Assembly (NCBI GenBank): GCA_963585895.1 | Contig: OY757921.1 | Span: forward strand, 55,803,081 to 55,867,080 | Reading direction: 5' to 3' | Source: Sepioteuthis lessoniana | Lineage: Eukaryota; Mollusca; Cephalopoda; Myopsida; Loliginidae | Length of the DNA stretch: 64,000 bases | Shown: positions 1 to 10,536 of the stretch, one piece after another | How positions within the stretch are numbered: position 1 is the first letter of the stretch | Layout of the letters: every line of letters starts with the position of its first letter | Program-made: the position numbers and the translations under genes | The notes under the pieces: model-generated | Seen by the model: only the letters and a program-made list of their open reading frames with translations | The model's database searches: none | Told to the model about the DNA's origin: nothing

Positions 1-30
1 AAATGCTAGTAACTCTCAAGGAGAGGGAAA

Positions 31-257
31 TTCCCGAGGTGTAATGGCTAACGTGCTGGACTGTGACATCATAGTAAGCGACTTCGAACTCTAGTCACAC
101 TATTACGTTCACTTTCGGACTAATACCCTTAATAAAAGTATGAAACCTTTATTCCCCCCTGCAATGGGTTAAAAAGAACCACTACTGTCCTTCTAAAAGG
201 ATCACTTTGGCATTAAATAAACCACGAAGATTGATATGTCATTAAACAAAGAACCCG
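31..257 (+). mobile_element. tRNA-derived SINE, family 1, copy A
   Basis: The head resembles a tRNA gene: an A-box-like GGTGTAATGGCTA near 37-49, then a B-box-like GACTTCGAACTC near 81-92. The body carries TTCACTTTCGGACTAATAC and ends in a tail with a GGCATTAAATAA motif and a CATTAAACAAAG motif. The same order recurs near 20988, 23410, 27905, 43888 (reverse) and 62197, which defines the family. SINEs of this type are transcribed by RNA polymerase III and mobilised by a partner LINE; which LINE is not visible. It could be compared with the cephalopod Ceph-SINEs or octopus OR SINEs, but I cannot assign it from sequence alone. Confidence 0.75.
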
Positions 258-311
258 AGAAACAGTCCTGGAAGAAAGTCAGTTTTTGTCTACGTTGCAA
301 AGTTTGTTTGT

Positions 312-312
312 A

Positions 313-348
<36 letters not shown>

Positions 349-459
349 TTACTCCTTGCATGTTTTTCTCACAAGTATAAGCGCACCAGCTAGAACTGGT
401 ATCACTGTCACCCTTATGTTCCACAGCCTTTTTAGTTCTTAGGCAAGGTCTAACTATTT
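312..459 (-). mobile_element. R4-like LINE, 3' tail (part 1 of split copy)
   Basis: Read on the minus strand this is the extreme 3' end of the restriction-like-endonuclease LINE. It ends in an (AAT)n run seen here as (ATT)n at 312-352, next to the TTTTACTCCTTGC tail motif shared with other copies. It breaks at 459, where a composite SINE is inserted. The LINE resumes at 832. Confidence 0.7.
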
Positions 460-831
460 TTTATCATTAAGGGTTTTCGGACTATTGTCTTCATCTTTAT
501 TGTTATTTCCACAACGTTTCGGCCGATATGTCCTCCGGTCTTCTTCAGGTGTTTGTCGAACTTAGGAACCTTCACGGAACTTCGAACTACGTCCTTTATT
601 GAATCCACGGGGGTCGTCTGTTCTGATTCCGTTGGCCATAACCGGGTACAAGTGTTAAGTATTCCTGTATTGTTACTCGCCTGCAGTCAGGACTGAACCT
701 GCAACCTCCAGATGATTGTCTTCTTTGAAACTTAGGGAACCAACGCCTATAACCGTTACGCCATGTGTCCTGCTGGACAGATGGCGGTTATGGTTATAAA
801 AATCATCAAGCTTCGTCATCGAAATTTAGAC
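460..831 (-). mobile_element. Composite tRNA-headed SINE with Penelope-like tail, flanked by a 12-bp TSD
   Basis: A 372-bp insertion interrupts an R4-like LINE and is flanked by perfect copies of GTCTAACTATTT (448-459 and 832-843). On the minus strand it has an A-box-like TGGCGTAACGGTTA (763-750) and, about 50 bases on, a B-box-like AGGTTCAGTCC (700-690). So it has a pol III tRNA-type head. Its 3' half contains CCTGAAGAAGACC followed by CGGCCGAAACG (551-510). That layout resembles the hammerhead core of Penelope-like terminal repeats. The head, tail and TSD are seen directly; the ribozyme relationship is inference. Confidence 0.65.
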
Positions 832-1330
832 GTCTAACTATTTGTCTATCTTTTCACCTAGTCTTGTATTCCTTGTGCGTTAGTTTGCTGCATTCGCTTA
901 TTATGTGATTCACTGTTTCATCTTTGTCACTACATAACCCACACCTGTTATTCTTATATCTATTATTATCTATTTTCGCTTTCATATGATTGGTCTTTAT
1001 GGCGTTATTTTGTATTGCTTTTAAAAGAGATTCAGTTTCTCCTTTTTGTAGCCATGTCCATGTTTTCTCGTGTGCAATCTCGCCAGTTTGTCGCTAGAAA
1101 CATTCATACAGTTGTTTTTTTTTCTATTTCAGTTTCCGAGTTATTATTGCTTTTCTGTCTGTACTTATACTGCCAATACTGTTACTGGCCGTTGTAGTTA
1201 AACTTTGATCTTTTTAATGTATTCACCAAGTCCTTGTATTGATGGATCTTCGCAGTCCTTAATGCTAGCGAGTCCCCTTCCTTCTTTTCTTAACACACAG
1301 TCTCTCTATGTTATCTTGCAACATTAAATA
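832..1330 (-). mobile_element. R4-like LINE, 3' coding part (part 2 of split copy)
   Basis: This continues the copy split at 459/832. The minus strand carries the CCHC-finger neighbourhood and the linker before it, recognisable by the same DNA phrases as in the 4140-4620 and 32820-32990 copies (for example TCGCTTATTATGTGAT). Reading frames are broken. The first TSD copy at 448-459 and the second at 832-843 show that the LINE was here before the SINE. Confidence 0.65.
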
Positions 1331-2475
1331 TGTCTCTGAAATAGTGTTTCCTGATTAGAAACAGAATTTCCCACAAACACGTTGCTTTCAACTGCTCCAT
1401 TTGGAAACAAATATAAACACACTATATCCACGTACATTTTGCACTTCTAGTGCAAATGCTAACCAACATAACCGGATGCATTTTTATTTATATATAAAAC
1501 GTCGATGTCATTGTTACATAACATTTGATTCGTGAGTGTGTTAAAATTTCTCATTCGTTTACTGCTGCATAAAGAAAATTGATTGTGATTAAACTGGGTG
1601 CATTAAAAAATGAGTTGTTCTAATTAAAGCTGAAACCTGCTGATTTTACCAAAAGCCACCTTAGCGGTAGCCACAGGACTAAATCTACAGCAAGAAATTG
1701 AGCCTGCCTAATTTTCTCTTTTATTCCAAGGTGCTGTGACGATTTTCTATATAAACCCAATGTCCGTTTTAACGTTTAGTTTCTCTTAAGAAAGACATAA
1801 AAACGTGCATCATAAGATCTAAAAACATAACTGGCAGTGTTAAATACGAGAGGATAAGTAAACATTTAACATTGGAAAATAATCGAATCATTTAAGTAAT
1901 TTTCAAATACTATATATGTTTAAGTATCTTAATTTTTAAAAGTATGTAGATATGAAAATTCTCCCTTCTCAATCAGTAGTTTTCGCGATCACTCGATTCT
2001 TTCGTTGTTTTCGGTCCTTACTTTTGCAACTGTTTCTCAAACTTTTTGCTTGATGTACCCTTTGTAATTCAATTTCTATTGACTCCAAAATTTTAGTCGC
2101 AATGAATGTCATAAGAGGGGTTAATTTTGTTTTTTAAGATGATTTTTTTTTCAAGATTAGAATTTTTACAAAGTACAACTAAATGCTATTATAAATGGAA
2201 TACTGAATCATGTAATAATACTCACTCCAACAAAATACCTGGCGATTTTGAAATTGACTAAACAAGTGAAGATGCGGATCTTTTCGATTACAATGGGATT
2301 CTCATCTTTTATTTAGTTTTCATTTTATTCATTAAAAATCGGTTACTATCGATAAGAATTAAGATTTCCGACATTATATTTCAATTTTACTTTTTGATTA
2401 TTTTTCTTTGTCATTTAAATCTTTATTTTTATTCTTATCAAATAATATCCTCTTTTTTCCTAAAAAAGACCTAAT
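1331..2475. other. No recognisable feature (AT-rich)
   Basis: About 1.1 kb of AT-rich DNA with no long open frame, no repeat shared with the rest of the window and no RNA-gene signal that I can see. Confidence 0.5.
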
Positions 2476-2872
2476 AAGTATCGGCACAGAGCTGTTGTAT
2501 GTAGGTCCTTAGCTGGACGTCCTGCCTTTGCTCGTCTCTGTGAGGGGATCCACAGGAGTACGTCACTTATGAGTTCATTTCTAGTTCTCCAGCAATGTCC
2601 TGCTTGTCTGTTTCTGCTAACTTAGTTTTCGTGATGGGTGGTAAGTGGCCGTATAGCTGCTGCTTTATGGGATGCTGCCTTCAGGACTTGTTCAATATTG
2701 CTCACAGCATTTTTGTGTAGTTGGCATCAAGCTTTTTCAACATACGTTTAGTTAGCCTCCATGTAGTGCATCCATACAGCAGTTTCGACACGACCGCGGC
2801 TTGAAAAAAACTGCGTTTCATTTTATTGGTCGGCTATGACTTCCACATGACTGATAGCCTATCGATAGCTGT
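2476..2872 (-). mobile_element. RTE-like LINE, 3' coding end
   Basis: The minus strand carries the C-terminal region of the RTE ORF2, matching 39010-39400 and 61700-62050: the RRTRHAGHCW-type motif and the downstream LCEDTGCS-type motif. The element is cut at 2872 by a minisatellite. The RT portion of what is probably the same copy resumes beyond 6530 on the same strand, with only about 150 bp of ORF missing, so 2873-6529 looks like later material inserted into one RTE. Confidence 0.7.
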
Positions 2873-3061
2873 CAATTGAGTACTTATGCTAAACTGAATT
2901 GTTTGATATATAACTGTTTTTGACATTGAAACTGTACTTACGCTAAACTGAATTGTTTGAATTAGAACTGTTTGACAAAACCGAATAGTTTGAAATAGAA
3001 ATGTTTTTGACAATTAAACTATGTACTCATGCTACACTGAATTGTTTGAAATAGAACTGTG
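2873..3061. repeat. Minisatellite, about 51 bp x 4
   Basis: Four units built on CTGAATTGTTTGAAATAGAA start at 2873, 2924, 2976 and 3011. The third unit is shortened to 35 bp. The array abuts the broken edge of the RTE fragment. Confidence 0.8.
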
Positions 3062-3075
3062 ATTATTCGAATAAA

Positions 3076-3148
3076 ATGAATTTGGCATTAAATAACCTAC
3101 AAAGGTAGATATGCCATAAAATCCAACCAACCAACCAACCAACCCTGT
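3076..3148 (+). mobile_element. SINE family 1, 3' tail only
   Basis: Carries the GGCATTAAATAACCTAC tail, GATATGCCATAAAA and a short (CCAA)n run. The head is absent. It abuts an R4-like 3' end immediately downstream. Confidence 0.6.
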
Positions 3149-3545
3149 ACAAATCCTTTGGTGACGGTACCGAGCGCACCAATTACAATTGGTATCACCG
3201 CCACTTTCATGTTCCATAGATTTTTCAATTCTCTAACAAGGTCACGGTACTTATCTCTATTTTCGCTTACAGCCGAAACGGCAACGTCCACTATTCGGCA
3301 GCTTCTTTTTATTGTTGACCATCACAAGGTCTGGTCTTCTGGCCGATATTATCTGATCCGTTAGTATATTACAACCCCAAAAGATATTTTGCGTCTCAAA
3401 TTCCTAGGACGGATTCTGGATTTTGCCGATAACATTTGTTCATATAGTCTAACTTAAATTTTTTGCACAATTCCCTGTGGATCACTTTCCCCACTCAGTT
3501 GTGTCTAGTCTTGTACTTTCTTTGCGCTAATTTACTGCATTTACT
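3149..3545 (-). mobile_element. R4-like LINE, C-terminal fragment
   Basis: The minus strand reads the region just after the restriction-like endonuclease: the VIPIVIGALGTVTKG-type motif with the upstream KYRDLVRELK-type segment. Frames shift within about 60 residues. The fragment lacks the element's last ~150 bp and stops at the (TTC)n tract. Confidence 0.7.
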
Positions 3546-3552
3546 TATGTGA

Positions 3553-3626
3553 TCGTTTCTTCTTCTTCTTCTTCTTCTTCTTCTTCTTCTTCTTCTTCTT
3601 CTTCTTCTTCTTCTTCTTCTTCTTCT
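3553..3626. repeat. Microsatellite (TTC)n
   Basis: About 24 uninterrupted TTC units separate two R4-like fragments of the same orientation. Confidence 0.95.
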
Positions 3627-4817
3627 AGTTTTCTACACCAGTGTTAGCTGATGGTATCTAACTGGAGTTTGAGTTACAGCAAATCTCCTCAAGTCTCCAG
3701 GACTCTCCTCAGTCTTCTGGCCGATCTTAATAATTCTGTAGTTTGGATCGTCTCCACTCGTTCTGTTAGTTCCAAGTCTTCCAGTCCCTGTAGCAATCTT
3801 TTGGTGACTGTACCAAGAGCACCAATTATCACTGATATCACCGTCACTTTAATGTTGAAAAGATTTTTTCAATTCTCGGGCAAAGTCCAGATACTTATCT
3901 CTCTTTTCGTTTTTTTTCAGTTTTACTTTGTGTTCATCCGGGACAGCAAACTCCACAATTAGGCAATTCTCTTTTTCTTGTTGATTATTATAAGGTCTGG
4001 TCATCTGGGCGAGATTAGGTAATCTGTTAGAATGTCAAAATCCCAGAAGAGTTTGTGCGTCTCATTCTCCTGGACAGATTTTGGGTTGTTCGTACGATCA
4101 AGTTTAAACATCTTGTACAATTGCCAGTGGATCACCTTGCTCACTCAGTCGTGTCTCGTCTTATATTCTTTCAGTGCTAATTTTCTGCATTCGCTTATTA
4201 TGTAATTGATGGTTTCGTCTCTATCACCACATGACATATGTCTGCAATTTTGTCGTCTCATCTATTCTTGCTTTAATATGACTGGCGCTTATGGCGTTGT
4301 TTTGAGCTGCTATTAGAAGAGATTCAGTTTCTCTATTAAGGTTTCACTTTTAAAGCTCCGTCCAGGTTTTTTCGTGTGAGATGTTGCTTGTTGGTCGTTT
4401 AAAATATCCATACAGTTTTTTTTCTTCCCATTCATGTTTTCAAGTCATTTCCGGTCTGTTGGTCCTCATGTTGTTAGTATTTTTTCTGGTGGCGGTGATC
4501 AGTCTTTCTCTGCAGTTTTCTATGTAGTCTTCAAGTCGTTTTATCGATGTGTCAACGCTGTCTTCAATGCTGGTAAGTCATCTTTTGCCTTCTTTTCTTA
4601 ACACATACAATCTGTGAACGACATCTCTGGGATGTAATGACTTAGGCAAGGTCATTTGTTTTTTTGTTCTCTGGTGCATTTGTTTAAGTTCCCTGGTCCA
4701 CTTCAAGAATGGTCTTGGATATCTTACGAGGGGGACAGTCCAGGTATTTATCCCTTTTATAAGGTTTCTGCATTTTAGTTTGGTTTTGAGTTGATTTCTC
4801 GTTCCCCTAAGGTATTT

Positions 4818-5105
4818 TTAAAAAATGTTTTCTTTCATCTTCACTTGTTTGATAGTTGCAGTTTCCAATATTCCCAAGTATTTGTACATTTTGTCTTCGA
4901 GCGTTCTAATTATTCCAGATTTGGTAGTTCCATTTCTTCCGTCATGTGTCGTTTTACGCTTTTCATTATTAACATGGCACGTTTTTCTCAGCCAAATTCT
5001 ATCCCTATGTCCTGACTGTATATTCATACTGAGTGTATTAGAATTTCCAATTCTTTTTCGATTTTGGCAAACAGTTTGATATCGTCCATGTACATTAAGT
5101 GACAA
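4818..5105 (-). pseudogene. R4-like RT fragment containing the YMDD box
   Basis: The catalytic YMDD codons lie at 5092-5081, but in a different frame from the downstream segment, which ends in a KYLGILE motif followed by IKQV. A frameshift therefore separates the active-site box from the thumb-like part. YXDD is the metal-binding motif of reverse transcriptases. Upstream on the same strand (5289-5594) lies an earlier RT motif. Confidence 0.75.
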
Positions 5106-5288
5106 ATCTTTTTCTTCGATTTACAAAGTTTATATCTGGCTGTACATTTTCCGAATATGTGATTGAGAGGCATCATCACTATTACAAACAGTAGTGGTGA
5201 TAGTGAAACTCCCTGGAATACACATCTTTGGATTTTTGCTTCAGCTAAGCTTTTCCTCCTACTGTTGTCAATTCCACTCTTCAGGTTT

Positions 5289-5594
5289 TCATGTTTTTTT
5301 TTCGATAAAGCTTATATCATCTGATATTTTGTATATTTGGAGGCAGTTTATAATCCAGTTTGGCGGAAGTATATCATATGCCTTTTTGTTGTCAATCCAG
5401 CTCATGACTAGATTTTTCCGTCTCCTCTTGCTCTCGTTAAGGATATGTTGATCGATGCAGACTAGCTCTCCTGTGCCTTTGGATCCTTTGTGGTATCCTA
5501 TCTGTTCGTGGGGAAACAATCCGTGCCTTGTTAGCAGTCGTAAATCTCTTCCCTTATATATGCTGCTAGTATTGTTCACATCATAGGTAGGCAT
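5289..5594 (-). pseudogene. R4-like RT fingers/palm fragment
   Basis: About 100 residues. They contain QIGYHKGSKGTGEL, then SWIDNKKAYD and NWIINCLQIY. These match RT motifs 2a and A: the Asp in WID is the first catalytic Asp, and KAYD follows as in many LINE RTs. The apparent start is not an ATG and is only the limit of the open frame. Confidence 0.75.
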
Positions 5595-6529
5595 GTTATA
5601 GGTCAGTAGTTGTTTCGGCCGTTTCCTTTGAGGGGTTCTTTTTGGATCAATGTGGTCTTTCTTTTAGTCATCCATTCCGGCACTTCTACTTTTGTAGGCA
5701 TCTGTTCATTTCGAGTGCTAGTCTGTCATGGACGGAGGCGAATTTTTAAACCAGAATCCATGTATGCCATCTTGGCCTGGCGTTTTCCAATTTGGTTACC
5801 TTTTTGATGTTGTTCTGTGTGAATCGATGAGTATTTTCGCCTTCAGTCTTTCTTCGATTCTTTCAAACACTTTTTTCCATGTTGCTTATCCACTCGATTT
5901 TTCTTCCCGCGCATCCGGTTGTTTGTAAGTTTTCTTGTCATCTTCCTTTACTTGCTGTAGAATTTTTTTCGTTGTTTTGGAATGTCCTGTTTTGTCTGTA
6001 TTGTTTACGCTGTCTCGATATTTTTTTAATCTTCCTTCTTTCGCCAGTACTTTCTGGTTTATTTCCTCAAGTTGCATCGTCATTTTTCTTTTAATGCCTT
6101 TTCCTTTTTGTCCCATGTTTGTCTTTGTTTTCTTTTTTTTGTTGTAGATTTCTTATCTGCGTCTCCAGTCGAATTTCCCATCTCGGTTTTGAGTTTATGT
6201 TAGTGTTTTATAGAGGAACCCCCATATTTGATTAACTAATTTCGCTTCTGCGTAGATTAGTTCGTTTAATTCCCCGATGTTTTTAGTTGAGATGTGTTTA
6301 TAATTTGTTTATTTTTTCCGTTTCTGCTGTAACTGTTTTTCAGTTTTTGTTTCTTTGTGATAGTAATCTAGTCTTTTGTTTATTCATAATTCTCTTTAGA
6401 TTTTTTATCTTCTTTTCCTCTTCTTGTATTAGTGTTCTGTGTGGTTTGGGTGTGTGGTATTACGATTGTAATTAGTTTGCGGTTTATGTAGTTTGAAGTA
6501 TTCTTGTTTTTCGGTATTTGGTGTGTCGG

Positions 6530-7790
6530 TTATGATATTGGTGTACTCTGTTTTGTTTGCATTCACATGGAGGCCAATGCCACCTGTTCCAGACTATACA
6601 GCAGGGATTCGGCTTGGGTAGTTGTATTTGCAAGAAGCGCTATGTCATCTGCGTAGTCCGTGTCCGTAATAGTTCGTCGGGGGTATCGTCTTCTTCTTGC
6701 CTGTTTTAGTGTAAATCAATTTTCTTTCATTAAATCTATCGATGTTCGAAGTACGTTGTCTTGATAGACTATGAACAGATATAGGGCTAAATTATTTCCT
6801 GGCAGCACACATGTGACAATGTCAAATTAGTTTGTGTCTTCATCCGGGGAGCGATATTTTACTTTCGTTCGTGTTTTTATAGAGCATCATTATGGCTGTG
6901 ATAGTTTCGTTGGGGAGACCATAGGCTAGAAGTATTTGCCTCATCTTCCCTCTGTGTATAGAGTCAAATACCTTGGAGAAGTCTACAAATAAGAGTGTCA
7001 CCCGTGTTTTTTTTTGCGCGAACCCTTACTTAGATTCGATGGATTGACAGAATTTGTGATGTTATTGAGCGCCTTTTCCGCAAACCGTTTTGATTCTTTC
7101 GAAGAATTTTCTCAATTTTCGGTTCGATGCGCTTGAGTAGCAGATCATTATAAATCTTAGCTGCTATGGAAGTAAGGGGTATGCCTCGGTAGTTCTCAGC
7201 AATTCCGAGGTCACTTTTCTTGGGGAAAGGGAGGATGCAGCCTTTTGTTCATCTCTCTATTGTGTTCCGGTTATATACGGTGTTGCAGTATCAGAGCAGT
7301 AAGTCATCGAATTTTCTTGTCTTCCATACTTCTGGTCGTATTTCAAGACCGACAGCTTTCCTGTTTTGAATTTTTATTTGTACTAGGTCGAATTCTTTTT
7401 TAATAGATTGTCCTAGTTTGATGTCTAGTTAGTTATTAATAATTTTTGTGATAGGTTTATTCGTGACTTTAGGCGATTTCCCAGCTGATTCTTGAAATGT
7501 TCTTTCCCCACATGTATTCGTTCTTCTTGACTGGTAGCTTTTATTTTAGCTCAGAAAGTGCTTTTTCTTTTACTCATTTCATTCACTGTCTGTCACGCTA
7601 TTCGAGATTGTCTGACTTCTATCAAGTTTCTAATTTTATTGATTCGTTCTTTTTGGTATGTGTTAATTAGCTGTCTTCGTGCTTTCACAAGTTTCTGAGC
7701 ATTGGAATTAGTTGAGTTCCTTTTATTACATAGGGGTGCAGTTCTCTTGTCACGTTTTTTTCTTAACTGCTAATGTCTCCCCCAGAAACC
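6530..7790 (-). mobile_element. RTE-like LINE, RT region
   Basis: The minus strand encodes RTE RT. The YADD neighbourhood is near 6650-6665, the KVFDSI-type motif A near 6965, and an N-terminal connector reaches about 7790. Several stops and frameshifts. Its 3' continuation is most likely the fragment at 2476-2872, separated by R4-like DNA, a SINE tail and two arrays. Confidence 0.7.
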
Positions 7791-7814
7791 TATGTTATTA
7801 TTATTATTAGTTAT

Positions 7815-8019
7815 TATGTTTAAATTTTAACCATTCCGTGTATATAGGATTTGTTGTTTCGTAAATAAATATTACGAGGTGGGGGTTTATCTGGGATATT
7901 TCCTGTGAAATCACAAGACGAATCTTCTTAAAAAGTCACGTGACTAATTATCGAAATAAACTAAGGAACCATATTTGTAAGACAAGGAAATTCACGAGGT
8001 CGACTATGGAATTAGGGAA
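7815..8019. other. Nothing recognised
   Basis: A short AT-rich spacer after a (TTA)5 run at 7797-7812. No open frame or shared repeat seen. Confidence 0.4.
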
Positions 8020-8395
8020 AAGGAAAAACAATAAAAAAATGAGTAGTTGGACTTTTAATTAAGTTAAAACTTAAGGAATATAAAGGGGGGATTTTTTAAC
8101 ACTCAAGTTAAACCTCAGAAGTCATGGGAAACAGCATAGTGGATGTGAAGTAAGGTGGATGAACCCAACATAGGATCAACAGCGCATTTCACCAGATGCT
8201 GGGTCGAAGAACCTCACTGGTCAATGGCCAGGACCAAATAGTTCAGCCAGAAAACAATTGCTACTAATCTATTCTAACTAAAAAAATCAGTGATCAATTT
8301 GTGTCAATACTTTTGTGCAGTATAGTAAAGTAAATTGTAGTGATTGGGTTGTATTGGTTGACAATCACAAAAGCAAAGTAAGAACTTTTCTTAAT
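8020..8395 (+). mobile_element. RTE-like LINE, 5' untranslated region
   Basis: Shares with 22715-23085 and 36190-36425 a GGACTTTAACTAAGTTAAAA-type start, a GTGGATGAACCCA-type phrase and CAATTGCTACT near the end. This marks the 5' end of the RTE. The coding part does not follow directly: a mariner fragment intervenes, and RTE sequence resumes only at RT near 9300. Confidence 0.65.
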
Positions 8396-8534
8396 CATAT
8401 TTTTTGATATTCGCTTGGAAGAGTAAAATAAATGTCTGACCGGGATTAAATTTATTCAGTTACTTATGTGAGGCAAATTAAGTTTTCTAATCTTTAAGGG
8501 TGGTAAAAGAGAATTTTGATAGAGCCAGATATTC

Positions 8535-9150
8535 AGACAGAGAGGAAGATAGGGAGAACATATTTATACTCGAGTGAATTTTGCAATATTTTGGTAACAT
8601 GAGGTACAATTCGGCAGTTTTTGATTCTTTTGCCGCTGAGGTCATGAAGGTGACGAACTATGCCAGACTGTGAGATGCCGAGCTGGCCAGATACTCTCCA
8701 AGCGCTACTCACCGGATTTGCCGAGGTCATTAAGATGACGTACCGCACTGAACTGTGCGATACCGAGCTCGCTTGAAACTCACTAGATATATACATGTAT
8801 GAGTTGCAACAAGAGCGAAAATTCTTGAAGAAGCAGTAGGTTACTGTATTGTGATCAATTGCGCCTTCACCTTTCGTACAACAAATGTTTTCGATTGTTT
8901 CTGCATCGATATGGTCGAGTTCGAAATCGGAAAGAATAAGTTCCCGAATTATATTGCATGTTCATTTGTGCGACTTTCAAATTACATACGGAAAAAAGCA
9001 ATGTACTGTAAGCGCACCAACTACCACGATACTTCCAACCAAAGCGGGTGCCTTTCACGACTTAAATAACTTAAGTCACATGATATATTCACTGCAAACT
9101 AGCACGTACCAAAATATTACAAAAGTTTTGACACGCCCTAGTATATAAAC
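8535..9150 (-). mobile_element. Mariner 5' half (TIR to DNA-binding domain)
   Basis: On the minus strand the order is: terminal repeat near 9150 with GTCAAAACTTTTG, a 5' UTR, then N-terminal transposase. The protein segment at 8550-8790 contains VSGQLGISQSGIVRHLHDL and NCRIVPHVTKILQN, the second helix-turn-helix and linker of mariner transposases. The catalytic DDD part is absent. The same UTR and TIR recur near 43540 and 58960. Confidence 0.75.
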
Positions 9151-9299
9151 AACAAAAATTGATTTTAAAAACGAGTTTGACTGTTTCCGTGCAGAGTGAT
9201 TTCAAGACAAAAGTCAAGTGTTCAGCGAAATACAGGAAATGCTATATAACTTAACGGATGTACAGATGAATCAATCTTAAAATTTCCAACCTGAAACCG

Positions 9300-10385
9300 A
9301 GAAATTCTTTTTAAAAAATTCGAACGGATTTCCGATGAATCGACTCACTATGTCGCAGATTGTGACAATCTATCGAATCATCGAAAGAGTACGTGCAAAA
9401 AATCTTGAGGCAACACTACTAATGTTAGATTTAAAGTCATTTGGTTCCATGCAAAGGAAAGATGAAGCGAATATTACTAACATAAGGTCTCTTCAAAGAA
9501 ACTCACCGCTGTAAAGATTCTTTACAAAGGCACGAAATCAATGGTTTGCTCATCTGATGATGAAATCGACTTCTTCGATATCGTCACTAAATTCTTGCTA
9601 GGAGATACATGCACCATATATATTTATAATCCACTTCGATTACGTACAACGAATGTCAATAAATCTGTTAAAAGAAAATGGTATTACATTAAAAAAAAAA
9701 AGCAGAAACAATGATAGATGCAGTCTATGCAGATGACTTAGCGTTTCTTGCTAATATACCTGCCTTAGCCGAATCCGTACAACATAGTCTGGAGCAGGCT
9801 GCAGGAAGCATTAACCTTAACAAGAATGTAAATAAAACAGAGTTCATATATTTTAAACCAGAAGGGGCAATTTCCAGTTTAAACGGTAAGCCCCTGAAAT
9901 TAGTAGACTAGTTCACATACCTCGGCAGCCGCATCTCATCAACTGAAACCAATGTCAACATACCCCTAGCGAAGGCGTGGGCTGTTATCAACAGGTCATC
10001 GAGCTAATAGAAATCTGATCTTTCTGATTAAATAAAACAGTATTTCTTCCAAGCTATGTCTGTGTCAGTACTACTAGATGGATGCACCCCCGAAACTCTT
10101 ATTAAACGCTCGGAGAAAAAGCTAGATGAGGACTACAAAAGAATGCTACATGCTGCAATGAACAAATCTTGCAAGCAGCACCCCACAAAACAGCAGCTGT
10201 ACGACTATTCACCTCCCATCTCACAAGTCAATACAGTAAGACGAATAAGACATGCGGGCACTGCTGGTGATGTAAGGACAAACTCAAAAATGACGTCCTC
10301 CTATGGACGTACCAGTGCTGACTGATTGGTCAAGACTTACTTCCATCAGCTCTATACGAAAAAGACCTGCCATCCGGTGAAGGAT
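9300..10385 (+). mobile_element. RTE-like LINE, RT to 3' coding region
   Basis: Starts at the RNRSTTSQ-like motif near 9330, contains an eroded motif A (LMLDLKSFGS) and reaches the C-terminal RHAG motif near 10245-10260. About 130 bp between motif A and the active-site box are heavily altered. With 8020-8395 it may be the two ends of one RTE that lost its middle. Confidence 0.7.
9711..9911 (+). pseudogene. RTE RT fragment with YADD box
   Basis: Open for 66 residues. The active-site YADD is at 9726-9737, followed by LAFLAN and a SLEQAAGSINLN motif, as in other RTE copies here (38738, about 57975). It ends at a TAG where the family normally continues into a KFTYLGS-type motif. Confidence 0.75.
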
Positions 10386-10536
10386 TGTTAGAAACTAAAA
10401 GTAATGCTGAAAATTGAATAATAGTAATAAACTGCCAGATAAAGCGAAAGGAATAGAACTGCCAGAAGAAGAAAGAATCAGAACGCTTGGAGAAAAAGAA
10501 AATTACAATACTGGAAGCAGACACCATCAAACATTT
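10386..10536 (+). mobile_element. R4-like LINE fragment, sense orientation
   Basis: Encodes the short RT segment GIELPEEERIRTLGEKENY, equivalent to the part just after YMDD in the 4818-5105 copy. It meets, tail to tail, an opposite-strand copy beginning at 10537. Confidence 0.65.

Larger units (their letters stand above)
3627..6515 (-). mobile_element. R4-like LINE with restriction-like endonuclease, longest copy
   Basis: Read right to left this nearly 2.9-kb copy gives, in order: a basic N-terminal part (5886-6116), RT (4818-5594), a linker, a CCHC finger (about 4190-4260) and the C-terminal endonuclease and tail (3640-4050). The 3' tail phrase CACCAGTGTTAGCTGATGG marks its end. Known family facts: R2/R4-type LINEs encode one ORF with central RT and a PD-(D/E)XK endonuclease at the C terminus, and insert by target-primed reverse transcription. 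All frames here are broken by shifts and stops, so it is a fossil. The clade name is tentative; the domain order is the evidence. Confidence 0.75.

Noticed and set aside
4791-6475. Many plus-strand open frames of 60-85 codons, Phe/Leu/Ser-rich
   Set aside because: They are antisense shadows of the minus-strand R4-like LINE.
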